Assembly: GCF_001898315.1 (NCBI RefSeq)
Contig: NZ_MKTQ01000014.1
Span: 124,001-188,000 of the forward strand
Origin: Microbacterium sp. 70-16
GTDB lineage: Bacteria; Actinomycetota; Actinomycetes; Actinomycetales; Microbacteriaceae
Length of the DNA stretch: 64,000 nt
Reading direction: 5' to 3'
Under the pieces are notes generated by a model. It was not told where the DNA came from and searched no databases. It saw only the letters and a program-made list of their open reading frames with translations. Of this stretch, positions 54,716 through 63,167 are shown in pieces. The position numbers and the translations under genes were made by a program. How positions within the stretch are numbered: position 1 is the stretch's first letter; each line of letters begins with the position of its first letter.

Positions 54716-54811
54716 TCAGACGGCGGCGGGGTACAGCGCGCCGAAGGAGACGGTCCCGGTGTGCGCAACGGCGGGAGCGAACGCTCCGGTGGTGTCGATG
54801 TGCATCATCAT
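54716..54811 (-). CDS. putative 31-residue peptide with strong expression signals
   Basis: An ORF of 31 residues begins MMMHIDTTGAFAP and ends GALYPAAV. It is preceded by AAAGGAGGT (54818-54826) at ideal 6-base spacing and by a near-consensus promoter. The composition is small and hydrophobic (Ala, Gly, Thr, Val) with no signal peptide or Cys. It could be a leader peptide for the downstream small ORF or a functional micropeptide. No modification enzymes are adjacent, apart from a GNAT acetyltransferase downstream. I do not recognise it. Confidence 0.55.
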   Translation of the reverse strand: MMMHIDTTGAFAPAVAHTGTVSFGALYPAAV

Positions 54812-54849
54812 TTCAGGACCTCCTTTCTCGACTTCTGACGCGATCACAA

Positions 54850-54879
54850 ACGGTAGACCCCCATCACCCGCCGCGTCAA
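54850..54879 (-). promoter_or_regulatory. promoter of the small-peptide locus
   Basis: On the minus strand TTGACG (54879-54874) and TACCGT (54855-54850) are 18 bases apart, a good match to a vegetative promoter and better than most in the window. The implied start near 54843 gives a leader of about 32 bases carrying the AAAGGAGGT site. Confidence 0.65.
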
Positions 54880-54940
54880 GGGGCCGATCCGACTTCCGTC
54901 CGCTAGCGTGGTGCGCACACGACCTGTGGAGGAACGCCGG

Positions 54941-57900
54941 ATGCACTTGAAGAGCCTGACGCTCAAGGGCTTCAAGTCGTTCGCGCAGCCGACGACATTC
55001 GCCCTCGAACCGGGCGTCACCTGCATCGTCGGCCCCAACGGATCGGGCAAGTCCAACGTCGTCGACGCGCTCGCATGGGTGATGGGGGAGCAAGGTGCCA
55101 AGACCCTGCGCGGCGGCAAGATGGAGGACGTCATCTTCGCCGGCACCTCCACGCGCGGTCCGCTCGGGCGCGCCGAAGTGCAGCTGACGATCGACAACGC
55201 CGACGGAGCGCTGCCGATCGAGTACAGCGAGGTCACGATCAGTCGGACCCTCTTCCGCAACGGGTCGAGCGAGTACGCGATCAACGGCGAGAACTGCCGT
55301 CTGCTCGACGTGCAGGAGCTGCTGAGCGACTCTGGCCTCGGCCGCGAGATGCACGTCATCGTCGGCCAGGGGCGCCTGGACAGTGTGCTGCAGGCGAGTC
55401 CCGAGGATCGTCGCGGCTTCATCGAAGAAGCCGCGGGTATCCTCAAGCACCGCCGCCGCAAGGAGAAGACCCTCCGCAAGCTCGAGGCGATGGAGGCCAA
55501 CCTCACCCGGCTCAGCGACCTCGCCGGTGAACTGCGCCGCCAGCTCAAGCCGCTCGGCAAGCAGGCCGAGATCGCGCGCGAGGCGGCGACGATCGCCGCC
55601 GTCGTGCGCGACGCGAAGGCGCGCCTGTTCGCCGACGAACTGGTCGGCCTGCGCGCGCAGCTCGCCGACCACGCCCGCAACGAGCAGGAGCGCCACGCGG
55701 AACGCCTCGTCCTGCAGGATCAGGCCGACCAGCTCAAGCTGCGCATCGATGAGCTCGAGCACGCGCAGCGCTCGGAGGCGGTGGATGCCGCGCGCGGCGT
55801 CGCCTTCGCGCTCGAGCGTGTGCAGGAGCGTCTGCGCGGGCTGTACACACTGGCCGGGCAACGACTCGCGCTGCTCGAAGACGACGGCACGCTTGCCCTC
55901 GAGGTCGCGACGGTCAGCCAGGGCATCATCGACGAAGCGCGTGCGGAGATCGACGAGATCGCGGCGGGGCTGGGCGACGCGCAGGATGCCGCGGCGGACG
56001 CTGGCCGCGACGTCATCCGCGCCCGCGCCGAGCTCGATGCGCTCGACGCCGACATCGCCGCGCAGAGCGCGCTGGTCTCTGAGCACGACATGCGGCTGAC
56101 CGCGTTGCGCGGCACGTCGGAGGCCGCCACGTCGCGCCTCGAGGCCGTGCGCACGGCGGTCGAGCGTCAGCAGCGCGCGCTGGATGCGGCGCTGGCCCGC
56201 CGCGCCGAGGCAGAGCAGGCACTGGCCGGCGTCGACCCGACGCTCGCTCCGGAGGGCTCGTCGGCCGAGCACGCCGCCGCGTACGAGCATGCCCAGCGCG
56301 ACGCGGGCACGGCCGAGACGCAGGTCACGACACTCCGCGAGCGGCTGCACGCGGCCGAGCGCGAGGTCGAGTCGCTCACCGCGCAGTCTGCGGCCCTCGG
56401 GCGCGCCCTGGATGTCCGCAATGCGGCCGCGGCCCTGATCGACCGCGGTGGCCGGGGCATCCGCGGACTCGTGGGCGACGCAGTGAAGGTCACGCCCGGC
56501 TTCGAAGCAGCGATCGCCGCGGCGCTCGGGTCGCTCGCAGAGGGCGTGCTGGTCGACGACGTCGCCGCCGCGATCGAGCTCGCCGAGACGGCCCGCGAAG
56601 CCGACCTCGGCACCGTCGACATCGCGATCGCCGGCGCGCCCGTGATGACCGTGTCGCTCAGCGGGATGCCCGGTGTCACGCCCGCGCACGAGGTCGTCAC
56701 CGCCCCCGAGGGCATCCTCGGCGTCCTCGCGTACGTCGCGATCGTCGACGACCTCGCTTCGGCGCACGCTGCCGGCCGCACCCTGGCGGCGCGCGAGGTC
56801 GGCGGACCGATCACGATCGTCACCCGTGCCGGTGAGATCGTCACCGAGCACACCGTGCGCGCCGGTTCCGGCGCGGGCCGGTCGCGCCTCGAGCTCGCGG
56901 CAGAGCGCGACGCCGCCGTCGAACGGCTGGACGAGATCCGCGTCGTCGCCGATTCGCTGCGTGAAGCCCTCGCCGACGCGCAGCGGGCGTGGGAAGACGC
57001 GCGCCGGCACACGCGCGAGTCGTTGCAGCGACTGCGCGAACACGACGCCGCCCTGGCCGCGCACACCGAGCAGGTCAACCGTGCGACGGTGCGGCACGAA
57101 GCCGCCGTCGCGGAGTGCGAGCGCCTGGATGCGGGCGTGCGTCAGGCGCAGGCGGCCGTGGCCGATGCCGAGAAGGCCGCGCGTGTCGCGGAGGACGCGC
57201 TCACCGCCGCGCAGGAGACGCCGCGCCCGATCCTCGACGCCTCGGCGCGCGATGACCTGCTCGCGGCGCTCGAGCAGGCGCGCGACCACGAGATGCGTGC
57301 TCGCCTCGACGTCGAGACGCTCAAGGAGCGGGTGCGCGCCGGCGAAGTGCGCGTCGACCAGTTGATCCGTCAACGCGAACGCGAGAAGGCCGCGGCGGCC
57401 GAGGCGGCGCGCCGCGCCGTCATCCGCCGGGCGCAGCGTGAGCTGGCATCCGAGGTCGCCGAGACGCTGCCGCCGCTGCTGGATTCGGTGGACCGCTCGG
57501 TGACGCAGGCACGCGTCGAACTGCAGCTGGCCGAGCAGGCACGCACCGAGCTGACAGCCGAGCTCACGCAGCTTCGGCAGCAGGATGCCGCGGTGCGCGA
57601 GCGCCTCGCCGGCCTCACCGAGAGCGTGCACGGTCTCGAGCTGCAGATGCACGAGAAGCGGCTGCACGTGACGAGCCTGCTCGAGCGGGTGGCATCCGAA
57701 CTGAGCCTCGACGAGAATATTCTCGTTTCGGAATATGGTCCGGATCAGCCGATCCCCGCCGACAGTGACGACGCGGAGCCGACGGCCTTCGACCATGCCG
57801 CCCAGCGCCGTCGCCTGCAGGACGCCGAGCGCAAGCTCGGTCAGTTGGGTCGCGTCAACCCGCTCGCGCTGGAGGAGTTCGCCGCGCTCGAGCAGCGCCA

Positions 57901-58453
57901 CGCCTTCCTCACCGAGCAGCTCGCCGACCTCGTGCAGACGCGCAAGGACCTCGAGACGATCATCGGTGAGCTCGATGAGCGGATGCAGACGATCTTCCTC
58001 GCGGCATTCGAAGACACGAAGGTCGCGTTCGGTGAGGTCTTCCCCATCCTCTTCCCGGGTGGCGCGGGCAGCATCTCGCTGACCGACCCCGACAACCCCC
58101 TGACAACCGGCATCGACGTCGCCGTGCGGCCCGTCGGCAAGAAGATCGAGCGACTGTCGCTGCTGTCCGGTGGTGAGCGGTCGCTTGCCGCGGTCGCGCT
58201 GTTGACGGCGATCTTCAAGGCACGCCCGAGCCCCTTCTACATCCTCGACGAGGTCGAGGCCGCGCTTGACGACGCCAACCTCGGGCGTCTGCTGGGGGTG
58301 TTCGAGCAGCTGCGCGAGTCGAGCCAGCTGATCGTCATCACGCACCAGAAGCGCACGATGGAGATCGCAGACGCCCTCTACGGCGTCTCGATGCGCCAGG
58401 ACGGTGTCTCGGCCGTCGTCGGCCAGCGGGTGCGCGACCGCGAAGCGGTCTGA
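54941..58453 (+). CDS. smc: chromosome segregation protein SMC
   Basis: A 1170-residue SMC ATPase. The N-terminal Walker A is VGPNGSGKSNVVDAL near residues 31-45. Two long coiled coils flank a hinge (GRGIRGLVGDAVKVTPGFE onward, near 515-650). The C-terminal signature is LLSGGERSLAAVALL and Walker B is PFYILDEVEAALDD. The ATG at 54941 follows GGAGGA; an earlier in-frame start at 54908 lacks a ribosome site. The last 15 bases, including the stop, are repeated 24 bases downstream. Confidence 0.96.
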   Translation: MHLKSLTLKGFKSFAQPTTFALEPGVTCIVGPNGSGKSNVVDALAWVMGEQGAKTLRGGKMEDVIFAGTSTRGPLGRAEVQLTIDNADGALPIEYSEVTISRTLFRNGSSEYAINGENCRLLDVQELLSDSGLGREMHVIVGQGRLDSVLQASPEDRRGFIEEAAGILKHRRRKEKTLRKLEAMEANLTRLSDLAGELRRQLKPLGKQAEIAREAATIAAVVRDAKARLFADELVGLRAQLADHARNEQERHAERLVLQDQADQLKLRIDELEHAQRSEAVDAARGVAFALERVQERLRGLYTLAGQRLALLEDDGTLALEVATVSQGIIDEARAEIDEIAAGLGDAQDAAADAGRDVIRARAELDALDADIAAQSALVSEHDMRLTALRGTSEAATSRLEAVRTAVERQQRALDAALARRAEAEQALAGVDPTLAPEGSSAEHAAAYEHAQRDAGTAETQVTTLRERLHAAEREVESLTAQSAALGRALDVRNAAAALIDRGGRGIRGLVGDAVKVTPGFEAAIAAALGSLAEGVLVDDVAAAIELAETAREADLGTVDIAIAGAPVMTVSLSGMPGVTPAHEVVTAPEGILGVLAYVAIVDDLASAHAAGRTLAAREVGGPITIVTRAGEIVTEHTVRAGSGAGRSRLELAAERDAAVERLDEIRVVADSLREALADAQRAWEDARRHTRESLQRLREHDAALAAHTEQVNRATVRHEAAVAECERLDAGVRQAQAAVADAEKAARVAEDALTAAQETPRPILDASARDDLLAALEQARDHEMRARLDVETLKERVRAGEVRVDQLIRQREREKAAAAEAARRAVIRRAQRELASEVAETLPPLLDSVDRSVTQARVELQLAEQARTELTAELTQLRQQDAAVRERLAGLTESVHGLELQMHEKRLHVTSLLERVASELSLDENILVSEYGPDQPIPADSDDAEPTAFDHAAQRRRLQDAERKLGQLGRVNPLALEEFAALEQRHAFLTEQLADLVQTRKDLETIIGELDERMQTIFLAAFEDTKVAFGEVFPILFPGGAGSISLTDPDNPLTTGIDVAVRPVGKKIERLSLLSGGERSLAAVALLTAIFKARPSPFYILDEVEAALDDANLGRLLGVFEQLRESSQLIVITHQKRTMEIADALYGVSMRQDGVSAVVGQRVRDREAV

Positions 58454-58477
58454 TCACGCCGTCGCGAAGCGGTCTGA
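58439..58477 (+). repeat. direct repeat of the smc 3' end
   Basis: CGCGAAGCGGTCTGA occurs at 58439-58453 (end of smc with its stop) and again at 58463-58477. The 24-base period keeps frame, so readthrough would add seven residues ending REAV and meet a second TGA. Confidence 0.8.
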
Positions 58478-58500
58478 GGATGGCCAACTAGGCTGGAGGC

Positions 58501-59373
58501 ATGGCGGAGAACTCCTGGTCGCTCGGTCGCGCACTGCGCGGCATGTTCGTCAAACCCACGATCGATGAGAACACCTGGGACGACCTCGAGACCGCGCTGC
58601 TGACGGCCGACTTCGGGCCCGATATCACCGAGCGCATCGTCGACGAGTTGCGTGAGAAGGTCGAGCGGTACCGCACGACCGATCCGCGCGACCTGCAGCG
58701 GATGCTGAAGGAGACCCTCGAGGAGCACTTCGCGAAGTTCGACACGACGCTCAAGCTCACCGAGCGCCCCGCCGTCGTGCTCGTCGTCGGTGTCAACGGC
58801 GTCGGCAAGACGACGACGATCGGCAAGTTCGCGAACTACCTCAAGCGCTTCGGGCGCTCTGTCGTCGTCGGCGCGGCCGACACCTTCCGCGCCGCGGCTG
58901 TCGACCAGCTGGCCACGTGGGCCGAGCGCGGGGGAGCGACGATCGTCCGCCCGCAGCAGGAGGGTCAAGACCCGGCATCCGTCGCCTATCAGACGATCGA
59001 GTACGCCAAGCAGCACGGCAGTGAGATCGTGCTCGTCGACACGGCGGGCCGCCTGCACACCAAGGGCGGGCTCATGGACGAGCTCACCAAGATCCGCCGC
59101 GTCATCGAGAAGCAGGCACCCATCAGCGAGGTGCTGCTCGTGCTGGACGCCACGACCGGCCAGAACGGCGTCATGCAGGCCGAGGCATTCCTCGAGCATG
59201 CCGGTGTCACGGGGCTCGTGTTGACCAAGCTCGATGGATCGGCCCGCGGCGGGTTCGTGCTCGCGGTGCAGGAGCGCACCGGCATCCCGGTCAAGCTCCT
59301 CGGTCAGGGCGAAGGCATCGGCGACCTGACCGGTTTCACGCCGCACGTGTTCGCGGCGGCACTCGTCGACTGA
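58501..59373 (+). CDS. ftsY: signal recognition particle receptor FtsY
   Basis: A 290-residue SRP GTPase. The N domain covers about 1-85 and the G domain follows with GVNGVGKTTTIGK (P-loop), DTAGRLHTKGGLMDEL and TKLDGSARGG. It lacks the long acidic A domain of E. coli FtsY, so membrane binding relies on the N-terminal helix, as is common in Gram-positives. The ATG lies 6 bases after TAGGCT (58489-58494). Its partner ffh lies at the right edge of the window. Confidence 0.95.
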   Translation: MAENSWSLGRALRGMFVKPTIDENTWDDLETALLTADFGPDITERIVDELREKVERYRTTDPRDLQRMLKETLEEHFAKFDTTLKLTERPAVVLVVGVNGVGKTTTIGKFANYLKRFGRSVVVGAADTFRAAAVDQLATWAERGGATIVRPQQEGQDPASVAYQTIEYAKQHGSEIVLVDTAGRLHTKGGLMDELTKIRRVIEKQAPISEVLLVLDATTGQNGVMQAEAFLEHAGVTGLVLTKLDGSARGGFVLAVQERTGIPVKLLGQGEGIGDLTGFTPHVFAAALVD

Positions 59374-59440
59374 CACCGCGACATGCGCGACATGCGGCCG
59401 TGGGGTCGCGCGCGGGCGGAGAGGGTGATTGCATAGGGCC

Positions 59441-59941
59441 ATGGCGATCGAGCACGACTACTTCGGACTCCTCGAGTCGGGACCCGACGGATCGATCTTC
59501 TGGTCCGAGACGGTCGACTTCGCGGACCAGCGGGTCACCGTTGACCTCACTGCGCCCGATCAGGACGACGTCTCGCAGGCGGCGCTCGATGTCGCCGCCG
59601 CGATGATCTCGAGCCTCGAGCAGATCGATCTGACGGCCCGCAATGCGATGGTCTCCGAGCTCGACGACCGCACGAGCGAGGTGACCGAGTACCTGCTGCA
59701 GCAGCAGGAGGCATTCGGCGATGACCTGGCCGATGTGCTGGTGGACATCTCCGGCGACACCCACATCGACATCATCCGGTCGTTGCAACTGGTGAGCATG
59801 ACGATCCTCGCCGACGAGCACGGCGGGGTCGACCCGTTCGCGGTGCTCGAGTATGCGCTCGACGCGGATGCCACCGATGAGGTGCTGCTCGTGAACCTCA
59901 CGAGCGACGGCGAGGTGCAGTCGGTCACGAGCGCCGACTGA
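59441..59941 (+). CDS. DUF2004-like acidic protein
   Basis: A 166-residue strongly acidic soluble protein beginning MAIEHDYFGLLESG. The early DYFG and the predicted beta-rich start followed by helices resemble DUF2004 proteins, which are uncharacterised. A TTG at 59429 is an alternative start, but the ATG fits better. There is no signal peptide or catalytic motif. It lies alone between ftsY and a convergent gene. Confidence 0.6.
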   Translation: MAIEHDYFGLLESGPDGSIFWSETVDFADQRVTVDLTAPDQDDVSQAALDVAAAMISSLEQIDLTARNAMVSELDDRTSEVTEYLLQQQEAFGDDLADVLVDISGDTHIDIIRSLQLVSMTILADEHGGVDPFAVLEYALDADATDEVLLVNLTSDGEVQSVTSAD

Positions 59942-59955
59942 CCGCTCTGCGCACG

Positions 59956-60705
59956 TCAGCGCGTCGTCCGGCTCAGCCACTCCGCGAACGTCTCGGTACT
60001 GGTCTCGACGCCCGGACCGGGCAAGACCGTGCCGGCACGCTGAGCGCGGCCGAACGGACCGGGCAGCGAGATCGCGGGAATCCAGCCGCGGATGCCCGAC
60101 GCCCGCGCCCACGCGCGGATCATCGCCACGAGCGACTCCTCGCGGGGTCCGGCGATCTCGACGTAGCCCGTGTGGGCGGGCGCTTCGGCCAGATCGATGA
60201 GGCGTGTGGCGACCTCGCGGGCCGCGATCGGCTGCGTCCGCATGCGCGGCGCGACGTGGACTGGGCCGATCTTCGCGTTCGCGTACATCTGTCGCGAGAA
60301 CTCGTGGAACTGCGTCGCGCGCAGGATCGTCCAGGGCACAGGGCCCGCCTCGACAGCGCGCTCCTGCGCGCGCTTACCCGCGTAGTAGCCGTATGGCGCG
60401 CGGTCGACGCCGACGATCGAGAGTGCGATGTGGTGGGGGACGCCGGCAGCGGCCTCGGCGCTCAGCAGCGTCGCGGTGACGGCCTCGAAGAAGGCGACGC
60501 ACGCCTCGGCCTTGAGCGTCGAGGTGGAGGTCACATCGATGACCGCGTCGGCACCCGCGATCGTTGCCGTCACCGGTGCGACATCGCCGGTGAGGTCGAA
60601 GCCGAGCGAGCGGGACAGCACGACCACGTCGTGGCCGCGAGCCTGCGCCTCGGCGACGACGAGGCTTCCGAGCACGCCGGTACCGCCGGCGACGACGAGC
60701 TTCAT
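59956..60705 (-). CDS. NmrA-like NAD(P)-binding protein
   Basis: A 249-residue atypical SDR. The nucleotide motif is AGGTGVLGSLVV (G-x-x-G-x-x-G at residues 7-13); no classical Tyr-x-x-x-Lys catalytic pair is clear. Such proteins act as redox sensors or reductases on unknown substrates. The start is separated from the end of lipA only by a hairpin, so it may be read from lipA transcripts. Confidence 0.8.
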   Translation of the reverse strand: MKLVVAGGTGVLGSLVVAEAQARGHDVVVLSRSLGFDLTGDVAPVTATIAGADAVIDVTSTSTLKAEACVAFFEAVTATLLSAEAAAGVPHHIALSIVGVDRAPYGYYAGKRAQERAVEAGPVPWTILRATQFHEFSRQMYANAKIGPVHVAPRMRTQPIAAREVATRLIDLAEAPAHTGYVEIAGPREESLVAMIRAWARASGIRGWIPAISLPGPFGRAQRAGTVLPGPGVETSTETFAEWLSRTTR

Positions 60706-60719
60706 GCTCCCGGTCTATC

Positions 60720-60747
60720 AGACCGCCTGCAGGGCCGCAGGCGGTCT
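60720..60747 (-). terminator. hairpin after lipA, built from the lipA 3' sequence
   Basis: AGACCGCCTGC and GCAGGCGGTCT form a perfect 11-base-pair stem around AGGGCC. The arm sequence duplicates the last bases of lipA, stop codon included (TCAGACCGCCTGC at 60749-60761 and again at 60718-60730). Confidence 0.65.
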
Positions 60748-60748
60748 T

Positions 60749-61762
60749 TCAGACCGCCTGCGCGAAGTCGCCCTCGGCGATGTGGGCGAGGTGTGCGGGG
60801 ATCTCGCGACCCTTCGACGTCATCGACTGCGCCCACAGGCGCCCGGCGCGATACGAGGAGCGGACGAGGGGACCGGCGAGCACGCCGAGGAAGCCGATGC
60901 GCTCGGCCTCCTCCTTGAAGGCGACGAACTCGTCGGGCTTGACCCAGCGGGCCACCGGCAGGTGCCGCGGGCTCGGGCGCAGGTACTGCGTGATCGTGAT
61001 GATGTCGGTGCCCGCCTCGCGCAGGTCGTGCAGAGCCTGCACGACTTCTTCGGGCTCCTCGCCCATGCCCAGGATCAGGTTCGACTTCGTGATGAGGCCG
61101 GCATCCCGCGCCTGCGTGAGCACATCGAGCGAGCGCTCGTAGCGGAACGCGGGGCGGATGCGCTTGAAGATGCGCGGCACCGTCTCGACGTTGTGCGCGA
61201 AGACCTCGGGCCGCGCGTCGAAGACCTCGTTCAGCAGGTGGGGCTCGCCGTTGAAGTCCGTCGCGAGCAGCTCGACGCCCGTGCCCGGGTTGACGGCGTG
61301 GATCTGCCGGATCGTCTCGGCGTTGAGCCACGCACCGCCGTCGGGCAGGTCATCGCGGGCGACGCACGTCACGGTCGCGTACCGCAGTTGCATGCGGCGC
61401 ACGCTGTCGGCGACGCGGCGCGGCTCATCAGTGTCGTAGTCGGCGGGCTTGCCCGTGTCGATCTGACAGAAGTCGCACCGGCGCGTGCACTGCGACCCGC
61501 CGATGAGGAAGGTCGCCTCGCGATCTTCCCAGCACTCGTAGATGTTGGGGCATCCGGCTTCCTGGCACACCGTGTGCAGCTGCTCGCCCTTCACGAGCGA
61601 CTGCAGGGCCTGGAACTCCGGGCCCATCTTCGCCTTCGTCTTGATCCACTCCGGCTTGCGCTCGATCGGGGTCTGCGCGTTGCGGACCTCGAGCCGCAGC
61701 AGCTTGCGTCCCTCCGGCGCCGACGCAGGGCCGGATGCCGCGGGCGCACCGCACGCGCTCAC
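60749..61762 (-). CDS. lipA: lipoyl synthase
   Basis: A 337-residue radical SAM enzyme inserting two sulfurs into octanoyl groups on lipoyl domains. The radical SAM cluster is CTRRCDFC (C-x3-C-x2-C), and the auxiliary cluster cysteines lie in [13 protein letters not shown]. The C-terminal SSYRAG motif is present. The GTG start overlaps the lipB stop in a GTGA arrangement, so LipB product and LipA action are coupled. Confidence 0.95.
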   Translation of the reverse strand: MSACGAPAASGPASAPEGRKLLRLEVRNAQTPIERKPEWIKTKAKMGPEFQALQSLVKGEQLHTVCQEAGCPNIYECWEDREATFLIGGSQCTRRCDFCQIDTGKPADYDTDEPRRVADSVRRMQLRYATVTCVARDDLPDGGAWLNAETIRQIHAVNPGTGVELLATDFNGEPHLLNEVFDARPEVFAHNVETVPRIFKRIRPAFRYERSLDVLTQARDAGLITKSNLILGMGEEPEEVVQALHDLREAGTDIITITQYLRPSPRHLPVARWVKPDEFVAFKEEAERIGFLGVLAGPLVRSSYRAGRLWAQSMTSKGREIPAHLAHIAEGDFAQAV

Positions 61763-62400
61763 GCGGCGACCTCCGTCGCATACGCGGCGTGGAAGGCCGA
61801 CGCCACCGTGTCCAGGACATCGGCGGGAGTCACGTCCTGACCGATCACCTCGCTGATGGTCGTCACCCCGGCATCCGAGATGCCGCACGGAACGATCTGC
61901 GAGAACGGCAGCAACGAGTTGTCGCAGTTGAGCGCGAAGCCGTGCATCGTCACGCCGCGCTGCACGCGCACGCCGATCGCGGCGATCTTGTCTTCGGACA
62001 GGGGCCGCCGCACCCAGACCCCGCTGCGACCCTCGACGCGGTATCCGGTCACATCGAAAGCACCGAGCACATCGATGAGGATCTGCTCCAACCGCCGGAC
62101 GTGCGCGACGACATCGACGGGCTCGGCGAGCCGGACGATCGGATAGCCGACGAGCTGTCCGGGGCCGTGCCACGTGATCTTGCCGCCGCGGTCAACGTCG
62201 ACGACGGGAGTTCCGTCGGTGGGACGCTCGTGCCGTGCGGTGCGCGCACCGGCCGTGAAGACGGGCTCATGCTCGAGCAGCAGGAGCGTGTCGGGGCGCT
62301 CGCCCGCGACGACGCCCGCGTGGACCTCGCGCTGCAGCGCCCAGCCGTCGGTGTAGGGGATCAGGTCGGGGGAGAGCCCCACCGTGCGCACATCGAGCAT
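61759..62400 (-). CDS. lipB: octanoyl-[acyl carrier protein]:protein transferase
   Basis: A 213-residue transferase moving octanoate from ACP to lipoyl domains. Motifs are [14 protein letters not shown], the Lys region [20 protein letters not shown] and the catalytic Cys in [19 protein letters not shown] precedes the ATG. A 21-base palindrome lies 20 bases upstream of the start, shared with a divergent TetR gene. Confidence 0.94.
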   Translation of the reverse strand: MLDVRTVGLSPDLIPYTDGWALQREVHAGVVAGERPDTLLLLEHEPVFTAGARTARHERPTDGTPVVDVDRGGKITWHGPGQLVGYPIVRLAEPVDVVAHVRRLEQILIDVLGAFDVTGYRVEGRSGVWVRRPLSEDKIAAIGVRVQRGVTMHGFALNCDNSLLPFSQIVPCGISDAGVTTISEVIGQDVTPADVLDTVASAFHAAYATEVAA

Positions 62401-62419
62401 GTCGCTCCTTCGAGAACGG

Positions 62420-62440
62420 TTGTTGTACCGCGTCCAACAA
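62420..62440. promoter_or_regulatory. 21-base palindrome between lipB and the TetR gene
   Basis: TTGTTGTAC and GTCCAACAA are inverted arms (8 of 9 positions) around CGC. The site lies where the -35 of the TetR promoter would be, given its TAGGGT -10 at 62451-62456, and also upstream of lipB. It is a strong candidate operator for the adjacent TetR protein. Confidence 0.65.
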
Positions 62441-62462
62441 TACGCCTCGATAGGGTGGCGAG

Positions 62463-63032
62463 ATGACCAGCGGCCGCCCGCGCGCCACCTCGCGCGACAC
62501 GATCTCGGAGGCGGCGTGCGAGCTGTTCCTCGAGCAGGGGTTCGCGCACACCTCCGTCGCGCAGATCACGCAGCGCGCGGGCGTCAGCCGGTCGAGCTTC
62601 TTCAACTACTTCACGTCGAAGTCCGACGTGCTGTGGGCGGGGCTCGACGAGCGGATCGTGGAGCTGGGCACCCGGCTGAGCACCGTAGACGGCGCAGATG
62701 CCGGGTCATCCGTCATGATGGCGTTGCGGGCGATCGGCGACGACTTCGCGCCCGACAGCCTGGCGCTCGCACTCGTCAACACCGAGGTCATGGGCTTCGG
62801 CGACGAGTTCGACCGCGACGCGGGCTTGCGCCGCGCGCGGATCGCGCACGCGGTCGCAACCCGGCTGCGGGGGAGCGGCGCCGACCCGCTTCGTGCCGAG
62901 GTCGCCGGTGCCGCGTGCGGCGGGGCAGTCCTCGCGGCGATCGGCGCGTGGGCGCAGGCCGGTGCCGGCCAGAAGCCGCTGGCGCCCCTGCTCGACCAGG
63001 CGCTCGCGATCGCCGCGCCGACGCTGGCCTGA
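62463..63032 (+). CDS. TetR-family transcriptional regulator
   Basis: A 189-residue TetR protein. The DNA-binding domain is [23 protein letters not shown] through [20 protein letters not shown] (residues ~14-55), followed by an Ala-rich ligand domain. TAGGGT lies 6 bases before the ATG, giving a leaderless message. A palindrome covers the probable -35 region, so autorepression is likely. The ligand and other targets are unknown; lipB is the obvious candidate. Confidence 0.88.
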   Translation: MTSGRPRATSRDTISEAACELFLEQGFAHTSVAQITQRAGVSRSSFFNYFTSKSDVLWAGLDERIVELGTRLSTVDGADAGSSVMMALRAIGDDFAPDSLALALVNTEVMGFGDEFDRDAGLRRARIAHAVATRLRGSGADPLRAEVAGAACGGAVLAAIGAWAQAGAGQKPLAPLLDQALAIAAPTLA

Positions 63033-63035
63033 ATC

Positions 63036-63113
63036 CAACTGCAAGGCCACGCGCGCGACACGCCGAGGCAGGGCGCCGGCGGCCGGCGTGTCGCCTCCCG
63101 CGCCTTGCAGTTG
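63036..63113. repeat. long nested inverted repeat between the TetR gene and ffh
   Basis: CAACTGCAAGGC (63036-63047) and GCCTTGCAGTTG (63102-63113) pair perfectly, and inside them CGACACGCCG (63056-63065) pairs with CGGCGTGTCG (63084-63093). The cruciform-like element fills the gap and could terminate the TetR message. Its nested, mismatched form looks like a dispersed palindromic element. Confidence 0.65.
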
Positions 63114-63167
63114 CGTACGAGCGGCCGAGCGGCCGTGCGAGCGCACCTCCCGTAGAATCGGGGGATC

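Noticed and set aside
54710..54880. Plus-strand ORF beginning TDQTAAGYSAPKETVP, which looks like a short precursor peptide
   Set aside because: It has no ribosome site or promoter on that strand. The complementary strand has both, so the minus-strand ORF is preferred.
54908..58345. 1,100-codon minus-strand open frame opposite smc
   Set aside because: It mirrors smc and has the Arg/Leu/Ala-rich composition of antisense frames. Only its last 31 codons (54716-54811), which have their own promoter and ribosome site, are kept as a gene.
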